Below are positions 1 through 11,420 of a DNA stretch of 64,000 nt, in pieces. The notes beneath the pieces are model-generated. The model made no database searches, was not told the DNA's origin, and saw only the letters and a program-made list of their open reading frames with translations. Position 1 is the stretch's first letter; every line of letters begins with the position of its first letter. This DNA is from Gautieria morchelliformis. Taxonomy: Eukaryota; Basidiomycota; Agaricomycetes; Gomphales; Gomphaceae. Location: contig WHVA01000170.1 of NCBI GenBank assembly GCA_015179125.1, forward strand, positions 143,387-207,386, in the 5' to 3' direction. Made by a program: the position numbers and the translations under genes.

Positions 1-640
1 TGCCTCGAGTCGTGGATAGTGCGGCTGCCATTGAGATCGTAGAAGTCCGACGCTTCAGATCTTCGTTTCGGAATGCCGTGGCCACTGTGGTACGGTCAAG
101 GGTGCTGATCAGGAGGAGAGATGACATGAAAGCTCTGTATTCAGCTTGATCGAGTCCTGTAAGTGCCGTGTGTACGCCGATTTCATCGATAACGTTTTGC
201 ACGGTAAGGGTATTTGGTGCAAGGGCTATGAGATCATTTGTAGCGGTATTGATGCAGGTGATGTAGTCTGTAAGAGATTCGGCGTCGTCCTTTTGTACGT
301 TTAGTAGTTTTTGCATTGCATGGAATCGACTATTTGCGACTTGCGACTGGTGTGCTGCTTTTAGTCTCTTCCACATCTCAATGGGATCGTCCATTACGCC
401 TTCAACATGGACGTATTGTGTGGGCGATAAGGACTTTAATAAGATGCTGGCCGCTTCCTCCTTTTTCAGTAGCCATTTCTTGGCCTCTGCTGTGTCGGTT
501 GGCCGTTTGAATTCTTCGGTGATAATTCGCCACGCATTGGCAGTCATTAGTTTGCCTTGTAGCGCTACTGTCCAAACATTGTAGTTTGTACTTGTGAGCT
601 TCGTGCTCTTCGTGCGGTTTTCCGCTTCTGAATCTGACAT
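1..640 (-). CDS. Ty1/copia Gag, N-terminal part (runs off left edge)
   Basis: The minus-strand frame from the ATG at 638-640 is open to base 1 (213 codons) and continues outside the window. It begins MSDSEAENRT and carries the fungal/plant copia Gag (UBN2, retrotran_gag_2) pattern: NYNVWTVALQGKL near residue 22, a KKWLLKKEEAASILLKSLSP helix near residue 50, and EMWKRLKAAH before a QKLLNVQKDDAESLTDYI helix. Gag forms the virus-like particle that packages element RNA. The start is chosen because it is the first ATG after the primer binding site. No stop or frameshift was found in the visible part, unlike the copia copy at 44.7 kb, so this may be a younger element. Confidence 0.85.
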   Translation of the reverse strand, partial: MSDSEAENRTKSTKLTSTNYNVWTVALQGKLMTANAWRIITEEFKRPTDTAEAKKWLLKKEEAASILLKSLSPTQYVHVEGVMDDPIEMWKRLKAAHQSQVANSRFHAMQKLLNVQKDDAESLTDYITCINTATNDLIALAPNTLTVQNVIDEIGVHTALTGLDQAEYRAFMSSLLLISTLDRTTVATAFRNEDLKRRTSTISMAAALSTTRG

Positions 641-670
641 GGCGATGATTTATTCTTCGATTACGGCGCG

Positions 671-682
671 GGGCCCATAACC
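671..682 (-). promoter_or_regulatory. Primer binding site, half-tRNA-iMet type
   Basis: Read on the minus strand this is GGTTATGGGCCC directly after the LTR end TGCTAACA. It matches, with one mismatch, the complement of the initiator tRNA-Met anticodon arm (GGGCTCATAACC). This is the internal priming known for Drosophila copia and many Ty1/copia elements. The same motif follows the 5' LTR of the copia element at 45196. Confidence 0.65.
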
Positions 683-888
683 TGTTAGCACAGTGATGTC
701 TGAGTTCGGAGGAAGATAAGTATGATTCTTCCTTCGAACTCAGCTGCGTTCTACTGTATAGCACCGGTGGCTGACTAATACTCTGACTGTATCACATGAC
801 GCAAAACCTTGAGCTTCCGATGTATGCACACACGGACCTGGAATTGTGTGTCAGTAGCGTACCAAAATGGTTTGGCACTCCCAAAACA
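683..888 (-). repeat. Candidate 5' LTR of the left-edge copia element
   Basis: On the minus strand the segment starts TGTTTTGGGAGTGCC and ends GTGCTAACA, giving TG...CA ends and about 206 bp. The inner boundary is firm because the primer binding site abuts it. The outer boundary is inferred, because the second LTR lies outside the window. It contains a hairpin with 17-bp arms (700-716 and 727-743, one mismatch, 10-base loop). Confidence 0.5.
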
Positions 889-1401
889 TACCTCAGGTCG
901 AATTGAGAGTTGCGAAATTCATTACATAAATGTGCGGAACCTGTATGCTTAGATCACGTGATATAAGCCAAACAAACACGTCGCCTGTCTCTTACTCCAG
1001 CCGACCAGTCCCGTTACAAGCTGCCATGTACAGTGTGCTGACGACCACGCAGGGATCGCTGTACCTTTTGTGTCAGATGAGATTCATGTGCACGATCCTG
1101 GAGAACTCATCAGACCATCGTGAGTCATGCGTGCAATATTCATCCCACCCATCCTTTGATATTATAGGGCCATGGTATCACATTACCAGACCATTTCACC
1201 AAGCAGAACATCGAGAGTTTCAAGATCCCGAGAATTATCCCCAATTCAGACACAATAGAAGAGGAACTTGATATAAGCCGTAAGTTCATTTAACTTACTA
1301 CGCTGTGAGTTCACAGTCGACTATTGTACTGAAGCTACTTTAACATAGGATCAATAGCTTCCAGTTACTCCTTATGGTCTTTAGTCATTTTTTTGGTAGG
1401 T
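889..1401. other. No gene seen
   Basis: A frame at 930-1271 is open on the plus strand, but it shows no family motif and no splice context. I see nothing supportable here. Confidence 0.4.
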
Positions 1402-1966
1402 TTAGTCGCTATCGCCGCATCTTTCGACGAGCCGATATGGGTGGAGTAATGTCGGTTTCTTTGCTGATATGCCATTGTGCTGGTTATTGACCTGGGAGAG
1501 TGGATTGGATGCAGGATGCGGCTGTGAACCATTTCGACTCAGTCGAGCATTGAAGGCCATCGCACGGTCATGATGTTTGTCGATGAGTATTTGATCCACA
1601 CGTCCTAATTCCTGATCCTCTGCAAAAGCCGAAGCTACCCTTAAGCGGTAGACTCCCCAGACCTGGAAATTTCACTCACTTAACTTCTTGCAAGCACCAC
1701 AACGCACCCCTGTAATGTTCTTGAATGCGAGCCCACAGTCACCACATTGCGGGATTTGCTATGTTATGTTATAAGTGGCACAATGATGACAGCAAACAAA
1801 TACGCACTGCAAATCTCCCGTGTTCGAGTGCATCATCTGCGATCTTTGTCAGGTGATGACACCGAGCACAAAGTCCGGCCGCGGTCTTTCGCCTGAATAT
1901 CTCGCCACAGCCCTCGCCGGGGACATCAGTGGCACAACGAGAATTGTCTGGAGCACTTGTGGACAT
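1402..1966 (-). CDS. Cys-rich putative zinc-binding protein, function unknown
   Basis: This is a three-exon minus-strand model. Exon 1 starts at the ATG 1964-1966 and has a C-x8-C spacing (CATDVPGEGC), then IFRRKTAAGLCARCHHL. An intron with donor GTGCGT and acceptor ATAG leads to exon 2, with CGDCGLAFKN and VRCGACKKL, so CxxC pairs recur. A GTGAGT intron leads to exon 3 (to the stop at 1402), which is hydrophilic and has no motif. The spaced CxxC pairs suggest one or two zinc ribbons or knuckles. Similar Cys-rich heads are found in fungal proteins of several kinds, so no function is claimed. The model may be incomplete at its 3' end. Confidence 0.4.
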
Positions 1967-2678
1967 GGTTAGAGGAATGATGGATGTGGGGAAGGAGATA
2001 TTTGTGCTATAATTGTAGTGTTAGAATGTGGAGCGGAACATTGAAACTCAGTTTGGCTCACAAGACAATAAACATGGAAAATTGTGGCAGAGACAGACCG
2101 CCATTCGTCGTGCCTGTGCGAGTGTGCTCCACCAGTGACGGGCAGGATCGGCGTACGCACTAAGAGCTGAACCAGCGTGTGTGGTCGCGTGTATGGACCT
2201 GTACACATAGAAAATTAGTTCCAATCCTATAAATTCACATTATTAAAAAGTTTTTTGTTTTTTTTTTTGGAAGTAACAACGATAGTGGAGATTTGTACAA
2301 CTCACCTCCTGGCAGGCAGAGATGAGAAAGCCATAGCGTCATCTTTAAAAGACAATTCCTTCCTGAGTGACGAAGTCGTAGGCTTATCGAGGATCAACAA
2401 CGGCGAGCGGCTTCAATATCAATAATAACCTGTTCGAACGGTCAGTATACGACATGGGCGATGACTGAAAATGGACTTGGTGTTAGCCGGTGTGGACAAA
2501 GCCGAGCGCCCACCCAGTTGATTTTGACCGTGCCCCTCCGGCAAGCCACACATGATCTCAACATTTGATCCAACTCCATTTTCCTTCAACCCGCGACCAA
2601 CCCCATGCACGCCAATGCTTGTGATAATTAAGCAACACGGCATTCCTGTTCATTCTAACTAGGTGACAAAGGTGGCTA
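1967..2678. other. No gene seen
   Basis: The stretch holds short open frames without motifs and a T-rich run at 2251-2269. It probably contains the promoter of the minus-strand Cys-rich gene. Confidence 0.35.
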
Positions 2679-2739
2679 TATGCTCAGAGCCCAGTAACTA
2701 TCTTAAACGGTTTAAGATAGTGACTGGGCTCTGGGCATA
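2679..2739. repeat. 61-bp near-perfect palindrome
   Basis: The 30-bp arms 2679-2708 and 2710-2739 are reverse complements with two mismatches around a single G at 2709. The arms contain AGAGCCCAGT and CTATCTTAAAC. It could be the remnant of a fold-back or very short inverted-repeat element. No coding frame explains it. Confidence 0.8.
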
Positions 2740-3539
2740 CAGTCCCCTTCCTGCCACTGTTCGTGCATTCAAGCTCTATCGATACTAGCACCACTAGTTG
2801 TATTCTTACGTTCGGTACGAACAAGGCATGTTATGCATTCCAATAGCCTTACAGAGAGTAGGTAGCTGAAGCTTATGATCTCGCAGAAAACTCTCGACTC
2901 CGTGATATTCTAGCGCCTTGCAGACCTACTTTAAGTGTTGGGGAACACGCAACCGCGCTGGGCACACAGAGTGTAGGTGGTGGGAACGCATGATTGGGCG
3001 GGGAGAGGGGACGTGACTCGCTGGTAAGGTATGAAATTATGTGCATGATCGTTGACCCATGTAGACAGCCCAACGTTTCCGCACGCGACCCCAGGATCGA
3101 TGACAATTTCCAATTGTAAAAATGGAATTTCAATCACAAGCAGACATAAGTACAAGGGCTGGGTGTCAAAACCTTTTAACCACCAGGAAATCGAAGGCAA
3201 TTAATCTGAATGAAAACGATCTGCCGTGTTTCTGGAAGGATTAAATGAGGAAGGGTTAGAGGGAGAGAGATGAGCTGTCGAAGCTGAGACACGATGCGAC
3301 TAGACTACCCCGAGGGAGCAGCTCATAAATCCTGCATACGGTATCGATACAATCATGTGAGTCCCCTGAACTTGAGATGTCTTCGAGCATGAACTGGGTG
3401 TAGGCTTTCGTCCTTGTGTAGATATCGGAACGACCCTGTGATCTTCCAAATGCCAAGGTACATACGGGACTGTCCTAGCGTCAGTGAGAATCTCCCGTAG
3501 ACCTTGTATTCTAAATTTACCATGCTCGAATAGATCCGT
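2740..3539. other. No gene seen
   Basis: Overlapping minus-strand open frames at 2873-3542 have no recognisable domain and no consistent splice pattern. They are treated as chance. Confidence 0.35.
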
Positions 3540-3697
3540 CAACCGTAATACGGACGGTACAGTACCCGTACCGTACCGTCAGAGGGGGTGGGGTATTGAT
3601 TATACGGATGGTATACGGCCTGCCGTATCCATAAACTTACCATGGATTATACGGCCGTAGCCGTAATACAGACAGTGTGCAGCCCTAAATCGAATTA
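3540..3697. repeat. ACGG/CCGT-rich segment, possible DNA-transposon end
   Basis: TACGG and CCGTA words recur about ten times in both orientations. The segment ends at GTGTGCAGCCCTAAA. On the other strand that reads TTTAGGGCTGCACAC, which resembles the ends of hAT-type elements, where short subterminal repeats bind the transposase. No partner end was located, so the assignment is weak. Confidence 0.3.
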
Positions 3698-4273
3698 GTG
3701 TAAACTGCGCAAATTTTCTCTAACACATGGGTTTTCCAGCGAGTTCTGTCCTACCAAATATTTTGGCAGGATAGCTGTCAGTAATTGGCAAGGGTGTCTG
3801 GAACGGTCTCCTAATTAGCCAGGAGCAATATTCATTATAATCTAGTTATGTAATTTCTGTACATTCCACACAGAATTAACATAAGGGTGGAACGTACGAA
3901 AATTATCTTGTAACGCCTGCCAAATGTTCGTGTCAGGGCCATGAGTACAATATACACCTGGCACATCCAGTCTTAGCGATATAATCAATATAATCTGGTA
4001 ATGAAAGCGCAAAAGATTAGATGTTTTGATTTGTTTCGGCGCCATTCTCCTGGGATGATGAACTCACCCATCAACAGAACGGCATTTACTGTCATTCGAA
4101 ATTAATCATGAGTTTTCTGTGGAGCCAGCAAATTAACAGCCACCCACCAGCACGTGCAGATGGCAAGCTCCTCTACCGGATCTACTACCCGGTTCAACCC
4201 TGCCACCAAAAAGAATGTGACACACAGATATGTAGTCAATGTACTTCTCTATGATCACACATGAAAATCAGAT
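3698..4273. other. No gene seen
   Basis: AT-rich sequence with no supported coding frame. Confidence 0.35.
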
Positions 4274-4278
4274 ACGCG

Positions 4279-5395
4279 TGTCATGACGCGTTTATCTCCC
4301 ATACTCAGAAGCTTAATTTTCCTATTTTCTCACCCCACCTTCGTGTTCGAATAGTTGGATTGCCATGACCTGTGCATTTCCAGCACCTTGGTACCCCCAT
4401 TTTCCCTTTCGCTACTCCTCCTCAGTATTCGCTCAGCTTCGCCCTCCACCTCGACCTCTCCTCCCCTATGTCACCCCTTTTTTCCCTTCCTTGCATTTCG
4501 CCGAACGGACATTCGCTGCTCGCATCATTCGCCAGCAGGCACACCATCAAAAACACGATCGATACCGTTCACTCGGCATGATGGTTCATCATTAACCCCA
4601 TCGCCTTCTTAATCCAACCCCATTGGGCGTTCGTATGGTCGAAGCATGTTTGCAGGACACACCCTCCATAGGCCGTGCGGAATCAACCCAGTAGACCAAG
4701 GGTCCGTGCAGGGTAGCATGTATGCAGGTCCCAAGACATGGTTTTGTCCATAAGTGCCTTCGCCACCTTTACTCTCCGTCATTTCATATTCTCCCTCTTC
4801 CTGCATTCTATTGTATGTTTATTTCATCTATGTTGTATCATGACTGCGCACCCCTATCCAACCCCGACTTGTAACGGTCTCTTTCCTATTCGCTGTTACC
4901 TTACGAGCATTCGATATAAGTAGTTTACATTCACATGTATATTCCCCAGTTCAATTATCATACGTCGTCCATCTTGTGCAAACTTGACCTCGCTGTGATC
5001 ATCGTCTTGAGCCTCTCCTTGAAGATTTCTATCTTCGACCACCCAAGGACTTAGGCATCACTGGTGAGTTCTCATACTTCGTCTTCATTACCTTAGCCTT
5101 CGAGCTACTTTCTGTGCTGTTGGCGAAGGGCTCCGAAGGAGCACCTTCGCCAGCGAAGGGACCGTCGAAACTTAGACAGCCCTTCCGCGATATCTTGCAT
5201 GTTACGTCGTCAAGTGCTGCCAGCTGTTTCGCTACAACTGTAGACAGGGCGAGCCCCGTTCGGGCAACCCCTTTGTTTCGTGAACATTCATCGGTTCACT
5301 TATTTGCCGAATGGCATACTTATTCGCACAAGTTATTCGGGCATTCGTTGTGTTTACTAATACACGATATTAACGCCTAAAAACCAATCTTGACA
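4279..5395 (+). mobile_element. Solo-LTR-like element, copy 1 (1,117 bp)
   Basis: The ends are TGTCATGACG and CTTGACA (TG...CA). The element is flanked by the 5-bp duplication ACGCG at 4274-4278 and 5396-5400. Its sequence is homologous over its length to the element at 47759-49026 in opposite orientation. TG...CA ends, a 5-bp duplication and lack of coding capacity point to a solo LTR of an unidentified LTR retrotransposon. It contains a nested hairpin at 5122-5151 (GGCGAAGG arms around GCTCC/GGAGC). Open frames inside, such as those near 4355-4612, have counterparts in copy 2 but diverge and carry no domain, so they are not called genes. Confidence 0.75.
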
Positions 5396-5400
5396 ACGCG

Positions 5401-6266
5401 TGCATCTGACCCTTTGTCTCTGAGAATTTGCTGTATGTACGGTGCCATCATTCTGTGGAGCGGGGCATGCCAGGGTCTTGAGTAGAATACACTACTAGGG
5501 AGGCTAAAGCACTGACGACCCAGTTACATGAGTGCGTGCGTGGGGGATTGATATGAGCGGAAACAGTCAGGTACCGTTTGTGGTTTGTGACTGAAGAATC
5601 AGGGGAAGGGCGGAACAGATGACGTAGGGTTCACAATAGATGTTTCAAAGTGAGAGATAGGCAATGAGCGGTGATGGACAGTGTAGAGCACAATCAGTGG
5701 GCAAGGAGGATCTGGCACATGCTCCTCCCCTCGGCTTACTATTCGTATTCAATTCACGCTCTCGCGCACGCTTCTCCTCAATAAAATAGCCAAGGTTCCA
5801 AATTATGCCTCCGCACAGCGGAGAACAGCCCGAGGTTGAGCGGTGTCAGTCTCCTTGACATGGCAGCAACGCATCTTGGTTCTAGGAGACCGCACAGTGG
5901 ATGGGGAATAAGTAGATTTAGCGACGAGGTAGGCCATGACAAAATTAGACTAACTCGAGAAGATTCCTGGTGCACGTGTACTTCTGCATTCTGCAATGTG
6001 GATCTGCTCGTGGACTAAACTGCTTGATCCTGAGGCTGACAAGGATACCATGCATTTGAAAGTGAAAGAATCAACATGAAGGGGGCAGCAATAAAATCAT
6101 CATAGATGCTCGGACACAGAGGGGAAAGCCGGGGTAGCGTTGAGTTGCGCTTTGTAGGCGGCTAGGCCCAGGTCGCACCTAGCTTTTGGAGTTTCGCGTT
6201 TTAACTTATAAAATTTGGATCAATGTATGATTCCGCCTGACCATGACTCGGACATGTTGACTTAGT
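5401..6266. other. No gene seen
   Basis: Only short open frames without motifs. Confidence 0.35.
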
Positions 6267-6274
6267 GTAGGAGT

Positions 6275-7242
6275 TAGGGCACGGGGGCAAAGTCCGGAGT
6301 TTATAACTTTGGGTTAGTCACACGTTAGTCACACAGTTTATAACATGTGACCAACCTGGTGGCCTTGCAACTGGTGTTTCAAACACAGCTTACATAAGAC
6401 TGACAACCCCGGCCTTATGTATTTTTAGATTTACCGTCTCCTTACCCAAAACCTCCTCCAAGCTTTGACCCCCTTTGCAGTTGTGTGCGACCGTTGTCTG
6501 TCCCTGACCTCCGACCCCTTTTTCCTTTCCAGGTGATCAGGCCTTTCCACTTTCCTGGTAAGCGGCCCCTTTCCAGAGGCTTCACCTGGTCGGTAGTGAA
6601 TGTGCTCTAGTATCAATTTACACTAATTGCACGAGACGTGTCCTCTTGCCCGCCCATCATGGATCGCGAGTGCCGCGACAGCCTTAAAAGGCTTGATCTG
6701 TACCTTCGCAAACTGCAGCTTCATCTCTGGCCATCGCTGAGTCTTTCTCGCATTATAATTTCACGCAGTTTTCTCTAGACCCCGACTGGGTAGAAGCCAT
6801 AGGAAGTGTCGACGGCGCGGTGAACATCAGATGAAGTGGCTGAGAACAAGGAGGCGGATGATGGGTTGTGGGAAGATGAGGAGGAGGAGGAGGAGGAAAA
6901 TTCTGACCCAAAGTCTGCACGCGAGACTGCAAGCCATGGATATAGAGGTGGGTGATGGGGTAGACATTGGTGTCACGCAACTTCGCGACTATTTGAGTGA
7001 GCACCCGGCCTTGCCACCACTGGTCAATGTCGGAGAGGATCCAACTGCAGTGATGAAGAAGGCAGCTGGCAGTGCACCTAGAGTTTTTGAAGTACCAGAC
7101 ATACTATTCTAAAAAACTCGCAATCTTTGTAATCACGGTCATATCAGCCACAGTTTGAAACACATGTTTGAAACACCGTGTTTATAACACGGTGTGTTAC
7201 TAACGTGTGTCAAACCCCCGACGACTTTGCCCCCGTGCCCTA
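6275..7242. mobile_element. Non-autonomous TIR element, 968 bp (hAT- or KDZ-like)
   Basis: Perfect 20-bp terminal inverted repeats (TAGGGCACGGGGGCAAAGTC) lie at 6275-6294 and 7223-7242. They are flanked by the 8-bp duplication GTAGGAGT at 6267-6274 and 7243-7250. An 8-bp duplication fits hAT or KDZ superfamilies. The interior near 6830-6900 codes for an acidic Glu-rich run that may be a transposase scrap, but stops interrupt it. A subterminal hairpin (ACACCGTG...CACGGTGT) lies near 7171-7193. The element cannot move itself. Confidence 0.8.
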
Positions 7243-7250
7243 GTAGGAGT

Positions 7251-10200
7251 TGGTCTGTAGACTGTGACATGTGTCACGATGTGACTCCACGTGCAATCTC
7301 TTATGTTTCTCCCGTGGCGGGCCCCAACTAGACTATGTCTACGCTCATATGTCATGAGAGACGTCCCACCTTCATCGATATTGCCCGCCTCTATCGCCGT
7401 CGTACGAACGTACACGCAGGATCGTTCTACAACTCACATGCCATGCACACCTTGGCACCGCGCACGCACATGTAATTCGAGGTAAGGTTCGCTGTTCAGG
7501 ATATACACTCCCCCCCAGATATCCGTCAAATACACAAGCGTCTGGAGGCGCGATATAAAAATCGTCTCACTCATCGTACAAGTTTCCTACACGAGAGCGA
7601 GCTGATTTTGTTGAGGCCCAGAACGCACGCCTCAACTGTGCTGTCATGGTGAGAATCCCACATTCCGCTGACCTTGGGAGTATCCTTCAATTACGATTGT
7701 CATGTTTGACAATTCAAATCCGGCGGTTTCAAAACTCGAACTTGCGTAGGACTCAATGGTGTCCATGTCGATGTCCGTGCAATACGACAGATCCTTAGAG
7801 AAGCTAATCACGCAGCGACTGAACTCCCTCAAGTCTCCAGGCAGGCCCCTCTTCGAGTATCACCATAGGCCTTATCCGACTTACGCTCGTCGCATCAATT
7901 GCACGTTCTGGAAACCCTAGATCTCGGTCAATACGCAAGCCTCGATAAGAAACCATGATGCAGACAGTATCTCTGAGTCACATTGATCATGCCGAGCTTG
8001 TATAAATTCAACAATTTTACTAGAAACTTAACAGTTCTCGTATTATTCACTGCATGGCTGCACGTTGATATCTCCTTGGTTTCTTCGAGGCAGCATCTTG
8101 TGCCTATAATATTGGCGAGGTAACCCCTGGTGCCTAGCAGACCGATACCTCGTCTGAACTTCCCAACGCGTCAATGGGACGAGAAGAACATGCCTACCAC
8201 CAGACAGTGCCACTCGTGAATTTGCCTCAGCTCACCGTATCGACATGACAACAGGGCCTCTTGCTTGTTTGCCAAATACTTCCTGCCGTAAGCTTCATTA
8301 AGACTGAGGAGTTCACGATACTCACAGCTGGCAATAGGCGTACCAGGTGGTGTGCTGGAAAGGCGCCTCAAGATGGACGCATGACAATTTGCCTGTCGGT
8401 TGCTGTCGAAGTGACCCTCGTGTGAATAAGGGTTGACTTTAATCTTGCTAATGCACACTTTGAGGTTCAGTGGACTCGTAATAACGTCTAGGCGTAATGA
8501 GGAGGCGAACGTGGAGGAGAAGCTGGTCAGACGCATGTGGGAAAGAGTTGCCCCTAGAAGTGATTCCTCTATTCTCGTGAGCATTTCCGCTCCGTTATCT
8601 AGCTTAGAGGCTTCAGTGAGCGAAACCGAACGGCATCAGTGAATTTTGCCTCTGCGATGAGAGAACAGTCTCTTTACTGACTTGAAGATATCCTGGCTCT
8701 GCTTCGTGTACGTTCTGGTCGGATTGTAAGGGGGGTCGGGTCTTAGTCTTAGGTGTCGTGGGTGCGCGTGTACGTGTGATGCTGATGCAGTGACGATGAT
8801 GATGCACGGGAAATTGTCGAGAAAGCATCACCTTCACAGGGGGACACGCTGTCGAGTTCCCAGCACGGCTCATCGAGCTTGGGTGCGAACGTCCATTCTA
8901 GCCCGTGGCCGCGTCCAATTCCCCCACGGGCTGAGGCGAGCCCGCCGTCCGTAAACTCGACGCTGACGTCAATACTGAACGCAAATCTCCCCCCAAATTT
9001 GAGGTAGAGCACCCTCCCCAACGTCTATCGAACGTCGGCCGAGGCGCATTCCCGTACTCCCTTCCCAGGCATCCTGCGACAGCAGAAGTGGCACACACAC
9101 CAAGTGAAGGCTGAGCAAGGATCGGCATGTGCAGAAAGTTTGTGGAGGATTTTCGTATATCTGCAGCTGCTCCGGTATTCTCATCACAGACACGTTGGTC
9201 AGGTGCACAGCCGTATTGGATATGCGTCAACACATGGGCACGTATACCGGCGAGCACTTCTTCTCTCCCTTCCTCCGTTTCGGCCGCAGGTCGAATTGGA
9301 AATTATAGTTAGCTGCCAAGGGATGGGCGCGCCATCCCTGAGCAATGACTCGGAGACTGTTTCATCTACTGATGCTTTGGCTCATGGGCGCCCTTCCATC
9401 AATGGTTTATAACTGGGGGGGTACCTTGTAGCCACCGCACATTTCCTGTGCGGTTGTTTCAGCACGTTGGACGATTTTAGTGCGGGAGTTTACATAGATC
9501 AGTTTACCGGTGATTCAACCAGAATTCACTAGCTCATCCTCCTCTAGACGTAGGACTTTCCCTCTGCAATTAAAACTATACCATTTGGCGGATCAGAGTT
9601 CGGCCGGAACCCTGCATATTCCAAATGCACCTGGACCTTCCAACAATTTAGGTGTGGTAATTCTTTCCATAACCGGCCGCGCTTGTAACATTTGTACAGA
9701 ATAAATATTTCCACCATTCGCTGCGGAAGATTTTTGTCACAAACTGACTGTAATAGGAGAGAATGCGACCGGCCAGCTGTCTGAACTCGCGTTCGCTGTT
9801 CAGGCCACGGCTCAGTTAGCTATGATTTCCACCATCTGCGGCAATTGCCGTGACTGCAATAGGAAGGCGTTCGATGTTTATCCCACGGCTCAGTTACATG
9901 TGATTTACCCCTGAGATCGCTGGAAGCAAACCTCGAAAAATCCGTGTAGAAGCAGATGGGTTGGCACCGAACCCAATCGACGATTCGACCACGTGAACCC
10001 TTCTGTAAGTAAAAGTCGTACGAATCACCCGTATGGTCTGGAGGGTGTTGGGCTGATCTGGGATGTCCTCTGTCATTTGTCTTCTTTCTCTATGTTTTCG
10101 GAGGTTTTTTTTTTATCTCCGATATAGTCTCCATCATAACTTACCGTCACTTCATGCGCAATTCCTATGGCGATAACTACCCAGTCACGGGCATAACCAC

Positions 10201-11420
10201 TACATCGTCCCGTGAATGTTACCCTGGACTATGAGGAGCTGAGTCGCAATCAAGCTTAAGTCAAGCTCCGAGTCAGGCGTACGCTTATCAGGGCAGATCG
10301 GCCGAATAAACCTTGTCTTTTGCTGTCCATGAAAGTGATCTATTCTCCACGGGAGTTTTCATCGGCAAACTATAGGGGCCATAATCTGTATGCCAACCAG
10401 GGCGTAACAGTTCTGGACCCAGCCCCAGTGGAGGTGGCATTGCACTTCCGGTCCGCGGGGCAACTTGTCTTTCCAAAACTATGTGCCTTGTACTACAATA
10501 GTACACCGCGCAATTGCCAGTCTGTGTTCGGGTGGTTGTGGAACGTCATCTCCTGTTTGATCCTATTTGCTTCGTGACGGCAGCCGGCGGTTATATATGT
10601 GCTTGAATCTTGTTACGAGTCTCAGATCGGGGGACAATATCCAGGTAGATTCAAGTTGTTCGGTCCTATTGAAAGCTCGTACACTGCTGACGTTCTGTCT
10701 GTATTGTTTATGGCTAGTCGAGAAACCTAACTTCTGCCGTCAGTGGAGAACATCGCAGTACAGGACACGGTCAATTAGGTGTCAGATCACTGTCTATTTC
10801 ACTGGCGCTGACCGGTAATCAACTTGAGCAGCTTAATGTGCCCTGAGAGAATCACTCCATGCTGTCAAACGCCCTGGATAAATCACGCGATACTACAGAT
10901 TTCTGCCAGCCGGTGCCAATGCGTCACAGCCATTAGAAGACTGTCACAGCTGGGAATAGCAACATGGAGCATTAACTGGGACTATAAGAAGGCTAGCAGG
11001 AGCTGGGACTATAAGCGCGACCCAGTTGACACCATATATGCAATCATTCACCAGCTTGATGGACAACTCGGTTGCACGAACGCCGAGGTATTGTCTGACC
11101 ATTGGTTCGTCTTTTGATGCTGAGAGTCCGGATCCTGTCCCCGTATTCACACAGGCCTATGTCGCCCCTCCCGGGCCGCAGCCCTTTTTTGTGTACACGG
11201 ACCGTTTCTTACCCTGACACTTGTGAGCTTACTGCTACACTCATGTGTCATCGTTATAATATCTACGCAGGATTTTCCTGACAGCCTCTTTCACTGATGT
11301 CGCCATTCCCCGTTCCTATGCTGGCAACGGGGCGATCGGTACGTATCTTTCACTACTCCAGAACGTGAGGCGCACTGCCCGTGACATCTTTCAATTCCCT
11401 TACCACAGCACCTACCTTCG
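7251..11420. other. Gene-poor region without a confident gene
   Basis: Minus-strand frames at 8171-8584 (137 codons) and 7644-7832 could be exons of a decayed F-box/LRR-like gene, but no motif proves it. Frames at 8749-9412 overlap on both strands and look accidental. An imperfect direct repeat is visible near 9748-9907: both copies contain GACTG(T/C)AATAGGA and CACGGCTCAGTTA. The motif TGGGACTATAAG occurs twice within 35 bases near 10977-11014. No RNA gene is recognised. Confidence 0.35.

Noticed and set aside
4355-4923. Open frames inside solo-LTR copy 1, partly shared with copy 2
   Set aside because: Shared because both copies derive from one LTR. They diverge with frame breaks and carry no domain.
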